Shown: positions 6,374 through 12,957 of the stretch, piece after piece
How positions within the stretch are numbered: the first letter of the stretch is position 1
Layout of the letters: each line of letters opens with the position of its first letter
Position numbers and translations under genes: made by a program
Assembly (NCBI GenBank): GCA_031553655.1
Contig: JAVBLG010000027.1
Location: 1 to 12,957, forward strand
Source: JAVBLG01 sp031553655
GTDB lineage: Bacteria; Desulfobacterota; Desulfovibrionia; Desulfovibrionales; Desulfovibrionaceae
Direction of reading: 5' to 3'
Length of the DNA: 12,957 nt
Notes under the pieces: generated by a model
Seen by the model: only the letters and a program-made list of their open reading frames with translations
The model's database searches: none
Told to the model about the DNA's origin: nothing

Positions 6374-6400
6374 TTAAGTTTTTTTTGTGACGACCGATAC
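6374..6400 (+). promoter_or_regulatory. Flagellar sigma-28 (FliA-type) promoter of the chemoreceptor gene
   Basis: TTAAGTTT (6374-6381) matches the sigma-28 -35 element TAAAGTTT at 7 of 8 bases. After exactly 11 bases, ACCGATAC (6393-6400) matches the -10 element GCCGATAA at 6 of 8, with the CCGATA core complete. The expected start near 6407 leaves a leader of about 71 bases. A sigma-28 promoter fits a chemotaxis receptor gene. This also suggests the receptor is transcribed separately from the cyclase gene upstream. Confidence 0.7.
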
Positions 6401-6426
6401 TTCCTTCAACTGCCAGCAGTGGAACC

Positions 6427-6477
6427 GGAGGGATAACCTCCTATTTCTGTTACTTATGTCCAAGAAAAGGAGCCTCC
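6427..6477 (+). promoter_or_regulatory. Leader hairpin and ribosome site of the chemoreceptor gene
   Basis: GGAGG (6427-6431), GATAA, CCTCC (6437-6441) forms a 5-bp hairpin in the predicted leader. The true ribosome site is AAAAGGAG (6465-6472), followed by CCTCC (6473-6477) directly before the ATG. The first CCTCC can pair either with GGAGG in front of it or with GGAG of the ribosome site, and the second CCTCC can pair with the first GGAGG. Two exclusive folds are thus possible. It matches no c-di-GMP riboswitch consensus I know. Confidence 0.4.
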
Positions 6478-9102
6478 ATGTGGAATCTGCGCAATAAATT
6501 GCTGATCCCCATTCTGAGCGTTGCCATTATCGGTTTGGCCGCCACCTCGTTTTTCAGCCACTACCTCTCCGACAAAGCTCTGCAAAAGGCGGTTTATAAC
6601 GACGCTGACAACTCTACTTCCAATCTGGCCAAAATGCTTGGCGTAATAATAAAAGATACCCAATCCGACGTGCAGCTGCTGGCCCGAACCTCTATGGTGA
6701 TTAATGCCATCGACCCGGTCATCGACAATACTGAAGATATTGCCATTCTGAAAATTGTTCTGAAAGACCTGTTGGGGAAAAAGCCCTTTTATGACGCCGT
6801 GGACATTCTGGACGAAGACGGCATGGTGGTGACCACCTCCGACGCCAAGCCGGTTAGCCATTCCCTCAAGGAACGCCCCTATTTCCAGGCAGCCATGCGC
6901 GGGGAAATGAATTTCATTGGCGAGCCGATAAAGAGCGCTTCTTCCGGCCAGAGCGTGCTGGCCCTGGCCACGCCTATTTTCAGAAATAACAAACCCGGCG
7001 GCGCGGTTTTGGTTACCATAGCGCTGAATAACTTCAGTGACACCTTTGTTAAAGAAATAGACCTTGGCGAGCGCGGCCACGCCTTCATGGCCACCTCATC
7101 GGGTATGGTGCTGGCCCATCACGACTCCAAGCAGATTATGTCAGATGAGCTGAACAATTCCCCGGCAGTCAGACAGTTGAAAGGGATAAGCAACAATTCC
7201 GGGCACTTTTTTGCCGAAGACAATGGCAAAAAATCGCTCTACGTTTACGAGAGAGAACCCATAACCAAATGGTGGTGCGTGGTCACGGCCGAACTGGACG
7301 ACATTTACAGCCCGGTGCGCTTCCTGGCCAAGGTTAACATCGGCATAGCGCTTACCGCTCTGGTTTTCATAGCTCTGGTGGTGTTTCTGGTGGTGCGGGC
7401 CATAATAGCCGCCCTGAACCATGGTGTGGGCTTTGCCAAGGCCGTGGCCGAAGGCGACCTGAACCGCGAGCTGGAAGTGAGGCGCTCCGACGAAATAGGC
7501 ACCCTGGCCGATGCCTTGCGCACCATGGTGGCCAACCTCAAAACCGAACTGGGTTATTCCCAGGGCATATTGAACGGCATTCACATACCTCTGGCCGTGT
7601 GCAATCCCGACGGAACCGTAAGATTCATAAATAAATACTTTGCCGAATGCTGGGGGCGAGACGCCGATGATCTGCAAAAATATAACGGTATGCCCTATGG
7701 AGAATTTTGTTTCAACGACGTCAACCGGCGTACGGTAATAACCGAAGTGCTGCAAACGCAAAAAGACTATCCGGCGGAAGTAATGACCCGCACCAACGTG
7801 CGGGGCGAATGCCGCCACCTGCTGGTCAATGCCGCGCCCCTGCATGATCTGGATGGGCAGCTCATAGGCGCGCTCACCCTGCAGAACGACCTTTCCGAAT
7901 CTCATGCCCAACAGGAGCGCATAGCCGCTCTTAACGAAACAATATACCACTCCGCCCTCCAGGCTCAGGGAATAGCCAAGGAGCAGGCCGATGGCTTCAA
8001 TAACGTACGCTCCGATCTCGACAGCAGCAGCGAAATGGTCAGGCAGCAGGATTCGGCGGCAGTAGAAACCATGGCCGTCATTCGCAACATGACCGACAGT
8101 GTAAATCAGGTGGCCGGCAGGGCCGCCGAAGCCAGGGACACCACCGAGGCCACCAGGCGCGAAGCCGAAAGCGGGGCCAAGGTGGTGCGAGAGGCCATAT
8201 CCTGCATCCAACGTGTGGCCGCGCAAACCCGCACCTTGGCCGAAGACATGCACAAGCTCAATGACCATGCCCAAAATATCAGCAAGGTAATTGTACTTAT
8301 TGAAGACATTGCCGACCAGACCAACCTGCTGGCTCTTAATGCCGCCATTGAGGCAGCCAGAGCCGGAGATGCTGGACGAGGCTTTGCCGTGGTGGCCGAC
8401 GAAGTGCGCAAGCTGGCCGAAAAAACTATGCAGGCCACCGGCGAAGTGGGCGCGGTAATCAAGGTTATTCAGGAAAGTGTGCGTGAAAGCGACAAGATCA
8501 CCAGTGAAGCCGTGCGCCAGACTGATGAATCCAACGAGTTGGCGGTAAAATCCGGGGAAAATCTGGCTTCCATCCTCAAAATGGCACAAATGGCGGCCAC
8601 GGAAATGGCCTCCATAGCCAAGGCCACTGAAGAGCAGTCAGCAGCCGGGGGCCATGTTCTTGAAGCCATGAACAAAATAGGCGATCTGGCCCGTAACGCG
8701 GTGGACAACATGCAGAAATCGGTGCAGTCGGTCAGCCGTTTGGCCGAGCAGTCCGGGCAATTGCAAGGCCTGATCGAGCATATGCGCAACGAACGCCGGG
8801 CGCATCAGCGCCACTTCCTCAAAAACCCCGTGTACGTCACGGCCATATTGGACAATGGCGCGCCCGAACAGGCCACGTTGCTCGACATCGGCCAGGGGGG
8901 AATGCGCCTGCGCTTCAACAGGAATGTGGGCAGCAGTAATGAAAAACGCATCAGAATCGACTTGAAGGGTACGCAATTTGAAAGGCAATTCCCCTCGGCC
9001 AACGGCAACATAAGCTGGCGCGATGGAATGCAACTTGGCATTAGACTATCCGAACGGCTCAGCACAACTGATGGTGATCTCAAGAAGCTGTCAGACATGT
9101 AG
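6478..9102 (+). CDS. Methyl-accepting chemotaxis protein with dCache-like, HAMP, PAS and C-terminal PilZ domains
   Basis: Inner-membrane chemoreceptor controlling CheA/CheW. Order in the 874 residues: membrane segment (about 7-27), periplasmic Cache-type sensor (about 30-280, with the typical LKERPYFQAAMRGE stretch), second membrane segment (about 286-309), HAMP (to about 358), PAS (about 365-475), then the long helical signalling domain. Its conserved tip, DQTNLLALNAAIEAARAG, starts near residue 611. A PilZ domain closes the protein (about 770-865): the c-di-GMP motif RxxxR is present (Arg774-Arg778), but the second motif reads DIGQGG (803-808), with Gly where DxSxxG has Ser. PilZ-tailed receptors such as Tlp1 of Azospirillum bring c-di-GMP into chemotaxis. 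The gene has a sigma-28-type promoter, a strong AAAAGGAG site, and a diguanylate cyclase gene upstream. The ligand cannot be inferred. Confidence 0.95.
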   Translation: MWNLRNKLLIPILSVAIIGLAATSFFSHYLSDKALQKAVYNDADNSTSNLAKMLGVIIKDTQSDVQLLARTSMVINAIDPVIDNTEDIAILKIVLKDLLGKKPFYDAVDILDEDGMVVTTSDAKPVSHSLKERPYFQAAMRGEMNFIGEPIKSASSGQSVLALATPIFRNNKPGGAVLVTIALNNFSDTFVKEIDLGERGHAFMATSSGMVLAHHDSKQIMSDELNNSPAVRQLKGISNNSGHFFAEDNGKKSLYVYEREPITKWWCVVTAELDDIYSPVRFLAKVNIGIALTALVFIALVVFLVVRAIIAALNHGVGFAKAVAEGDLNRELEVRRSDEIGTLADALRTMVANLKTELGYSQGILNGIHIPLAVCNPDGTVRFINKYFAECWGRDADDLQKYNGMPYGEFCFNDVNRRTVITEVLQTQKDYPAEVMTRTNVRGECRHLLVNAAPLHDLDGQLIGALTLQNDLSESHAQQERIAALNETIYHSALQAQGIAKEQADGFNNVRSDLDSSSEMVRQQDSAAVETMAVIRNMTDSVNQVAGRAAEARDTTEATRREAESGAKVVREAISCIQRVAAQTRTLAEDMHKLNDHAQNISKVIVLIEDIADQTNLLALNAAIEAARAGDAGRGFAVVADEVRKLAEKTMQATGEVGAVIKVIQESVRESDKITSEAVRQTDESNELAVKSGENLASILKMAQMAATEMASIAKATEEQSAAGGHVLEAMNKIGDLARNAVDNMQKSVQSVSRLAEQSGQLQGLIEHMRNERRAHQRHFLKNPVYVTAILDNGAPEQATLLDIGQGGMRLRFNRNVGSSNEKRIRIDLKGTQFERQFPSANGNISWRDGMQLGIRLSERLSTTDGDLKKLSDM

Positions 9103-9156
9103 ACAATAAAGCATGTTACGAATGAAATGAGCAAAATGCTCTGACGGCCCGTGCGT

Positions 9157-9200
9157 TGAAAGGGGCTGTCTCCACACGGAGGCAGCCCCTTTCAGTTTTA
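9157..9200 (+). terminator. Terminator-like hairpin between the chemoreceptor gene and gltX, built from family A ends
   Basis: A 17-bp stem (9157-9173 with 9178-9194, one T-G wobble) closes an ACAC loop and is followed by GTTTTA on the plus strand. It lies 54 bases after the chemoreceptor stop and 21 bases after the gltX stop on the other strand, so it could serve both convergent genes, although the T tract is modest and exists only on the plus side. The stem contains AGGGGCTGTCTCC, identical to the ends of the family A elements at 2042 and 4642. A smaller GAGCA-AAA-TGCTC hairpin precedes it (about 9130-9142). Confidence 0.65.
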
Positions 9201-9215
9201 CTTAAAGCATACGGG

Positions 9216-10607
9216 TCAAGATAAAACCACGTCCACCCTTTTGAGGGACTCATCTTTGCCCAAAGCTTCCATTATTTCAGGCAGGCCGGGGCCACCACCC
9301 ACTCTGGTGAGCGCCAGGCGCAAAGGTGGGCCGAATTCCTTGAATTTTAGCCCGGAAGTATCGGCAAAATCGTGCAACAAAGTACCGAGCGCGGCCGCGT
9401 CAAACATGGGTGCGGCCTCAAGGCGCTCTCTCAGGGCGGTAAGATGTTTTTTGCCGTCGGCCGAAATGCTGCCCTTGCCTTCGGAGGGCAAGGCTTCCAG
9501 TCTATCCGCGCTAACCAGCAGGGGCCGCATGGACGCGGCCAGTTCGTCAAGGCTTGAGTTCCGTTCGAGATAGAGGGGAATAATCTTCTCCAGAGCCTGC
9601 GGGGCAAGGCCGGTAAGCCCCAGCCCTTCCGCAAAGGGGGCGACCAGGCCAGCCAGCTCGGGTACGGGCGTGCCCCGCATGTAGTGGGCGTTGAGCCAGG
9701 ACAGCTTGGCCGGGTCAAAAGCGGCGGCAGCGGAATTAAGGTTTTTACCGTCAAAATGCTTTACCAGTTCTTCAAGGCTGAATATTTCCTGATCGCCGTG
9801 CGACCAGCCCAGGCGGGCCAGATAGTTGACCAGAGCCTGGGGCAGCAGCCCGTCGTTCTGATATTCAATAACAGCCTTGGCCCCGTGGCGTTTGGAAAGT
9901 TTTTGCCGATCCGAGCCCAAAATCATGGGCACATGGCCGAAAACGGGCAGAGGCTTGCCAAGGGCCTGATAAATCAGAATCTGCCGGGGCGTGTTGGAAA
10001 GATGGTCGTCACCGCGCACCACATGGGTAATTTCCATGTCGCTGTCGTCCACCACCACAGCCATATTGTAGGTCGGCATGCCGTCGGCGCGGCGTATAAT
10101 CATGTCGTCGAGTTCGGCCACATCAAAAACCATGTGTCCTTTGACCAGATCGTCAAAGACCACGCTGCCCGAAAGCGGGGCTTTCAGCCGCACGCAATGG
10201 CCGGGGCCGGGGCCGACGTTCTTTTCACGGCAGGTGCCGTCATAGCGCGGCTTTTGCCCGTTTTGGCGGGCTGCCTCGCGCATGGCCTCCACTTTTTCCG
10301 GGCTGCACGAACACCAGTAGGCCTTGCCTTCGGCCAGAAGCTGGTCCACGGCGGCATTGTAAAGCTCCGTGCGCTCGCTCTGATATACCGGTTCGCGGTC
10401 AAGATCCAACCCCAGCCACTTTATGGAAGCCAGAATGGAATCGGTGTATTCCTGACGCGAACGCTCGCGGTCGGTATCTTCGATGCGCAAATAAAACGAG
10501 CCGCCAAAATGGCGGGACAGAAGCCAGCAGAAAATTGCCGTCCTGGCCCCGCCGATATGCAGATGCCCTGTGGGGCTGGGAGCGAAACGCGTTGCAACTT
10601 TAGTCAT
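9216..10607 (-). CDS. gltX: Glutamyl-tRNA synthetase
   Basis: Cytosolic class I aminoacyl-tRNA synthetase that charges tRNA(Glu) with glutamate; in bacteria lacking GlnRS it may also charge tRNA(Gln). The 463-residue length is typical. The HIGH motif appears as HLHIGG (15-20) after RFAPSPTG, and the KMSKS motif as KLSKR (236-240) in GSDRQKLSKRHGA. Also present are RIEDTDRERS (41-50), a zinc-type CSC...YDGTC arrangement (Cys99, Cys101, Cys126) and VVRGDDHLSNTPRQ (197-209). The C-terminal half is the helical anticodon-binding region. The ATG at 10607 has AGGA at 10614-10617, which overlaps the stop codon of the BON lipoprotein gene, so the two are very likely co-transcribed and translationally coupled. 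Whether it discriminates tRNA(Gln) cannot be read off safely. Confidence 0.96.
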   Translation of the reverse strand: MTKVATRFAPSPTGHLHIGGARTAIFCWLLSRHFGGSFYLRIEDTDRERSRQEYTDSILASIKWLGLDLDREPVYQSERTELYNAAVDQLLAEGKAYWCSCSPEKVEAMREAARQNGQKPRYDGTCREKNVGPGPGHCVRLKAPLSGSVVFDDLVKGHMVFDVAELDDMIIRRADGMPTYNMAVVVDDSDMEITHVVRGDDHLSNTPRQILIYQALGKPLPVFGHVPMILGSDRQKLSKRHGAKAVIEYQNDGLLPQALVNYLARLGWSHGDQEIFSLEELVKHFDGKNLNSAAAAFDPAKLSWLNAHYMRGTPVPELAGLVAPFAEGLGLTGLAPQALEKIIPLYLERNSSLDELAASMRPLLVSADRLEALPSEGKGSISADGKKHLTALRERLEAAPMFDAAALGTLLHDFADTSGLKFKEFGPPLRLALTRVGGGPGLPEIMEALGKDESLKRVDVVLS

Positions 10608-10615
10608 TATATTTC

Positions 10616-11167
10616 CTATCTTTTAATAATCAGAAGTGAGCTCACTTCGCGCACGCCGTCGGTTTCTCTGGCTGTTCTTATGGCTATGCCCTTTTCACTC
10701 TCACTTTCCACCATGCCCAGCAGCACCACGCGCCCGGCATTTACCTCTGTATCCACGCGCGACGAAACAAGACCGTCCGCCCCGATCAAATTGGTGCGCA
10801 GTTTTGTGGCCAGAGAGAAATCATCGGTTTTGGAGCGCTTCATCGGAGTGAACCAGTGGTGTTCCACCGATCTCACGCCCGAGACATTATGCGCCGTGTC
10901 CAGAACATTACGGGTCATGCCCGAAGGAACCTCGCCCACGAGGAACACATGCCCCTCGTAGCAAAAAACGGAAATATCCCACTTGTCGCTATAACCAGCT
11001 GCGGAAAGAGCATTGGAAACATTGGTTTTTATTTTACTGTCATCTGCTATGGTGCCCAGCTCCCTTTTGTCTTCATACAAATCATAAGGCGCAAGGGCAG
11101 CCGCCGCGCAACCCATCATCTGGGCAACGCCTAACAACATAACGGCGAGGAGGATGAAGCGCTTCAT
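10616..11167 (-). CDS. DolP/YraP-like lipoprotein with two BON domains
   Basis: Predicted outer-membrane lipoprotein of 183 residues. The N-terminus MKRFILLAVMLLGVAQMMGC is a lipoprotein signal with the lipidated Cys at 20. BON domain 1 spans about 45-110 (DDSKIKTNVSNAL ... GHVFLVGEVPS ... GVRSVEHHW). BON domain 2 spans about 115-183 (DDFSLATKLRTNLIG ... GRVVLLGMVESESEKGIAI ... DGVREVSSLLIIK). The size, tandem arrangement and closing block match E. coli DolP (YraP, 191 residues), which supports outer-membrane integrity; equivalence is inferred. I chose the ATG at 11167 with GGAG at 11174-11177; longer upstream starts would bury the lipoprotein signal. The stop TAG overlaps the gltX ribosome site. 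Pairing an envelope lipoprotein with gltX is unusual. Confidence 0.88.
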   Translation of the reverse strand: MKRFILLAVMLLGVAQMMGCAAAALAPYDLYEDKRELGTIADDSKIKTNVSNALSAAGYSDKWDISVFCYEGHVFLVGEVPSGMTRNVLDTAHNVSGVRSVEHHWFTPMKRSKTDDFSLATKLRTNLIGADGLVSSRVDTEVNAGRVVLLGMVESESEKGIAIRTARETDGVREVSSLLIIKR

Positions 11168-11244
11168 GTTATTCTCCATTTTCGTGGTTTGTAGGGTCAA
11201 TCCGCGCGCATATAAAAAAACGCAATGGCGCATGTTACGCAAAT

Positions 11245-11273
11245 GGATAATAATCATCAAGCTTATATTATCC
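11245..11273. repeat. Inverted repeat upstream of the BON lipoprotein gene
   Basis: GGATAATA (11245-11252) and TATTATCC (11266-11273) are perfect 8-base arms 13 bases apart, about 80 bases before the lipoprotein start codon. The arms are AT-rich and contain a -10-like GATAAT, so this could be an operator over a promoter. TCCAGATCCC occurs at 11271-11280 and again at 11328-11337. I see no convincing -35 partner. The 224-bp gap otherwise holds only the hairpin at 11316-11350; I see no gene in it. Confidence 0.3.
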
Positions 11274-11315
11274 AGATCCCCAAACGGATGATTTTATTAG
11301 TATGCAAAACAAGAT

Positions 11316-11350
11316 GCGTCAGCCCTGTCCAGATCCCGCTGACGTTTTTT
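11316..11350. terminator. Hairpin downstream of the response regulator gene, possible terminator
   Basis: CGTCAGC (11317-11323) pairs with GCTGACG (11338-11344) over a 14-base loop. On the plus strand six T follow (11345-11350), the cleaner terminator signature, yet no plus-strand gene ends here. On the minus strand, where the regulator gene ends 42 bases earlier, the stem is followed by CATCTTGTTTT, a broken T tract. It may still end the regulator transcript and separate it from the lipoprotein-gltX pair. Confidence 0.45.
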
Positions 11351-11391
11351 CAGGTGGAATCGACTGCTTGCGAACAATGCCCGGGCAGACT

Positions 11392-12762
11392 CTACACGCT
11401 GTACTGATTCAGCTTGCTGTGCAGGGTCTTGCGCGAAATGCCCAGGCGGCGGGCGGCCTCGCTTTTATTGTCGCCGGTCTGGCGCAGGGTGTGCAAAATG
11501 GCCTCGCGCTCTATGTCTTCAAGCTTTCCCTCGTAACTGGGGGCTCCTTCGCGATCCACCGCGGGTTCCGCTCGCGCTCCGGTAAGGGACGGTGGCAACT
11601 CCATGTCCGAAACATATGCTCCGGCCAGCAACACCACGGCCCGCTCCACCACATTCTCCAGTTCGCGCACATTGCCCGGCCAGTCATACTTCAACAGAAT
11701 ATCCATGGCTCTGGGCGTGAAGCCCTTGATCTGCTTGCGGTTGCGCGCCGCATAAACAACCAGGAAATGCCCGGCCAAAAGCGGAATATCCTCACGGCGC
11801 GCCCGTAGCGGCGGCACGTGTACATTAACCACATTCAGGCGATAAAATAAATCTTCCCTGAATCGTCCCGCCTTAACCTCATCTTCCAGGCAGCGGTTGG
11901 TGGCCGCAATTATCCGCACATCCACACTAACAATGCCGTCTCCGCCCACACGCTGAATTTCACGCTGTTGCAGTACACGCAGCAGCTTGGCCTGCATAGC
12001 CGGAGATATTTCGCCTATTTCATCCAGAAAAATGGAACCGCCCCCGGCATGAATAAAAAAGCCGTCACGGCGGCGGTCAGCCCCGGTGAAGGCTCCTTTT
12101 TCATGGCCGAAAAGCTCGGATTCCAGAAGATTTTGGGCTATTGCCGCACAGTTAACAGCCACAAAAGGACCGTTCCTGCGCGCACTCAGCCCGTGTATGG
12201 CCTTGGCTACCAGTTCCTTGCCCGTGCCCGACTCCCCGGTAATCAGAATTGTGGCCTCCGAAGGGGCCACAGTGTGCATAAGTTCCAGCATGTCCCGCAT
12301 GGCCGGACTTTGCCCGATTATGTCCACCCCGCCCTTGTCCTGGCGGCTGGCAAGGGCGCTGCGCAAATTGTCCACTTCGGCTTTCAGAGTGCTGTGTTCC
12401 AGGGTGCGGCTCAAGGTCAGCTTCAGGGTGTCAAAGTCCAGAGGCTTTACCAGGTAATCGTATGCGCCGGATTTTATGGCTTCCACAGCGGACTCCACCG
12501 CGGAATGCGCGGTCATGATCACTATGGGCACTGCCGGATTGTAGGTTTTAATCGCTTTAAGCGCGGTAAGCCCGTCCATGCGCGCCATGCGTATGTCCAT
12601 AAGCACCACGTCATAAGCTGTTTCCCTGATTTTGTCGACAGCCTCAAGCCCATCCACAGCCTCAAAAACCTTGTAGCCCCAACTGCCCAGCAAAGTTTCA
12701 AGCATAGCCCTGTGGCCGGCGTCATCGTCAACAATCAGTACTCGCGCTGCGTTTTTGGTCAT
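11392..12762 (-). CDS. NtrC-family sigma-54-dependent response regulator
   Basis: Two-component transcription activator of 456 residues in three parts. The receiver domain (about 5-120) has the acidic DDD pocket (12-14), phospho-acceptor Asp56 in VVLMDIRM, Thr84 and Lys106 in YLVKPLDF. The AAA+ domain (about 145-375) has Walker A GESGTGKE (about 175-182), the sigma-54-contacting GAFTGA loop (about 222-227), Walker B SIFLDE (about 242-247) and WPGNVRELENVVERA. A Fis-type helix-turn-helix ends the protein (NKSEAARRLGISRKTLHSKL). All key residues are intact, so it should act as a phosphorylation-controlled ATPase opening sigma-54 promoters. The ATG at 12762 has GAGGG at 12771-12775. The overall style is that of AtoC/ZraR, but the target genes are unknown. 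No histidine kinase gene is in the window; it could lie beyond the right edge, past the family B element. Confidence 0.95.
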   Translation of the reverse strand: MTKNAARVLIVDDDAGHRAMLETLLGSWGYKVFEAVDGLEAVDKIRETAYDVVLMDIRMARMDGLTALKAIKTYNPAVPIVIMTAHSAVESAVEAIKSGAYDYLVKPLDFDTLKLTLSRTLEHSTLKAEVDNLRSALASRQDKGGVDIIGQSPAMRDMLELMHTVAPSEATILITGESGTGKELVAKAIHGLSARRNGPFVAVNCAAIAQNLLESELFGHEKGAFTGADRRRDGFFIHAGGGSIFLDEIGEISPAMQAKLLRVLQQREIQRVGGDGIVSVDVRIIAATNRCLEDEVKAGRFREDLFYRLNVVNVHVPPLRARREDIPLLAGHFLVVYAARNRKQIKGFTPRAMDILLKYDWPGNVRELENVVERAVVLLAGAYVSDMELPPSLTGARAEPAVDREGAPSYEGKLEDIEREAILHTLRQTGDNKSEAARRLGISRKTLHSKLNQYSV

Positions 12763-12839
12763 AAATTTTACCCTCTACTCGATCCTGCAACTCCGGTGAA
12801 CGGCGGCACAGGCCAACAAGACTTTGTGCAAAAACAAAT

Positions 12840-12952
12840 ATGTTTCAATCCACAGTCGGCTCCGATCCCCCCGCCAGACACCGTCGCCGGCGGATGGGAG
12901 CCGCCTGTGGATTGCCCATCCCTTAAGGAAGGGGTTACAAAAATGATTTCAT
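12840..12952. repeat. Family B palindromic element, copy 2 (upstream of the response regulator)
   Basis: Shares 24 identical starting bases with the copy at 3448. The main hairpin, 12846-12914, is longer and better paired than in copy 1: CAATCCACAG.CGGCTCC pairs with GGAGCCG.CTGTGGATTG, and CCGCC pairs with GGCGG near the top. A small TTAA-loop hairpin (about 12915-12934) and GGTTACAAAAA.GATTTCAT follow. It lies 78 bases upstream of the regulator gene, in the same plus orientation as copy 1 although the flanking gene points the other way. The last five bases of the window (GAAAT) may or may not belong to it. The 195 bases right of the regulator gene otherwise hold only its ribosome site. Confidence 0.7.
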
Positions 12953-12957
12953 GAAAT

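Noticed and set aside
6215..6477. c-di-GMP riboswitch in front of the PilZ chemoreceptor gene
   Set aside because: It is attractive by context, but I cannot find the conserved core or the paired arms of the known c-di-GMP riboswitch classes.
7141..8589. Long open frame (482 codons) on the minus strand inside the chemoreceptor gene
   Set aside because: It is antisense to a clearly coding, domain-rich gene and its translation (rich in Gly, His, Phe, Tyr) matches no family; it is a composition effect.
11168..11260. Longer N-terminus for the BON lipoprotein from ATG 11260
   Set aside because: It would put 31 residues before an evident lipoprotein signal peptide, and the ATG at 11167 has its own GGAG site.
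11968..12954. Open plus-strand frame of 328 codons antisense to the response regulator and running into the repeat
   Set aside because: The opposite strand encodes an intact NtrC-type regulator. This frame shows no domain and crosses a palindromic repeat.

Overview
The window looks like chromosome from an anaerobic, hydrogenase-bearing, motile Gram-negative bacterium. A Desulfovibrio-like member of the Desulfobacterota is the best guess. The reasons are the [NiFe]-hydrogenase maturation genes hypD and hypE, a large methyl-accepting chemoreceptor with a PilZ tail, a GAF/PAS-like/GGDEF protein, an NtrC-type sigma-54 activator, and fairly GC-rich coding DNA broken by AT-rich gaps full of hairpins. 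The assignment rests on gene content and style, not on a marker gene.

Layout, left to right. Positions 1-137 are non-coding, with long G tracts facing long C tracts. A secreted cyclophilin-type prolyl isomerase (minus strand, 195-782) has a clean terminator and a good sigma-70 promoter. Facing away from it is a lone UDP-galactopyranose mutase gene, glf (894-2027). Next on the plus strand come hypD (2286-3386), hypE (3627-4643), a GAF/PAS-like/GGDEF diguanylate cyclase (4829-6214) and an 874-residue chemoreceptor with dCache-like, HAMP, PAS, signalling and PilZ parts (6478-9102). After the convergent junction at about 9150-9215, three genes lie on the minus strand: an NtrC-family response regulator (12762-11392), a DolP/YraP-like lipoprotein with two BON domains (11167-10616) and gltX (10607-9216). 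The last two are tightly coupled.

How the genes work together. HypD and HypE act in successive steps of making the Fe(CN)2CO centre of [NiFe]-hydrogenases; their partners HypA, B, C and F are not in the window. The diguanylate cyclase and the PilZ chemoreceptor are adjacent and could form a c-di-GMP source/receiver pair linking second-messenger level to swimming. The receptor gene has a near-consensus flagellar sigma-28 promoter with exact spacing, which supports its place in the motility regulon.

The least explained part lies between the genes. Two families of palindromic elements recur. Family A (ends GGGGCTGTCTCC) occurs just after glf, at the stop codon of hypE, and in minimal form as the stem of the terminator-like hairpin after the chemoreceptor gene. 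Its two long copies share a CTCTTATGGT loop but have different, internally paired stems. Family B (starts ATGTTTCAATCCACAG) occurs between hypD and hypE and again upstream of the response regulator at the right edge. I recognise no CRISPR array, tRNA, rRNA, transposase or phage gene.
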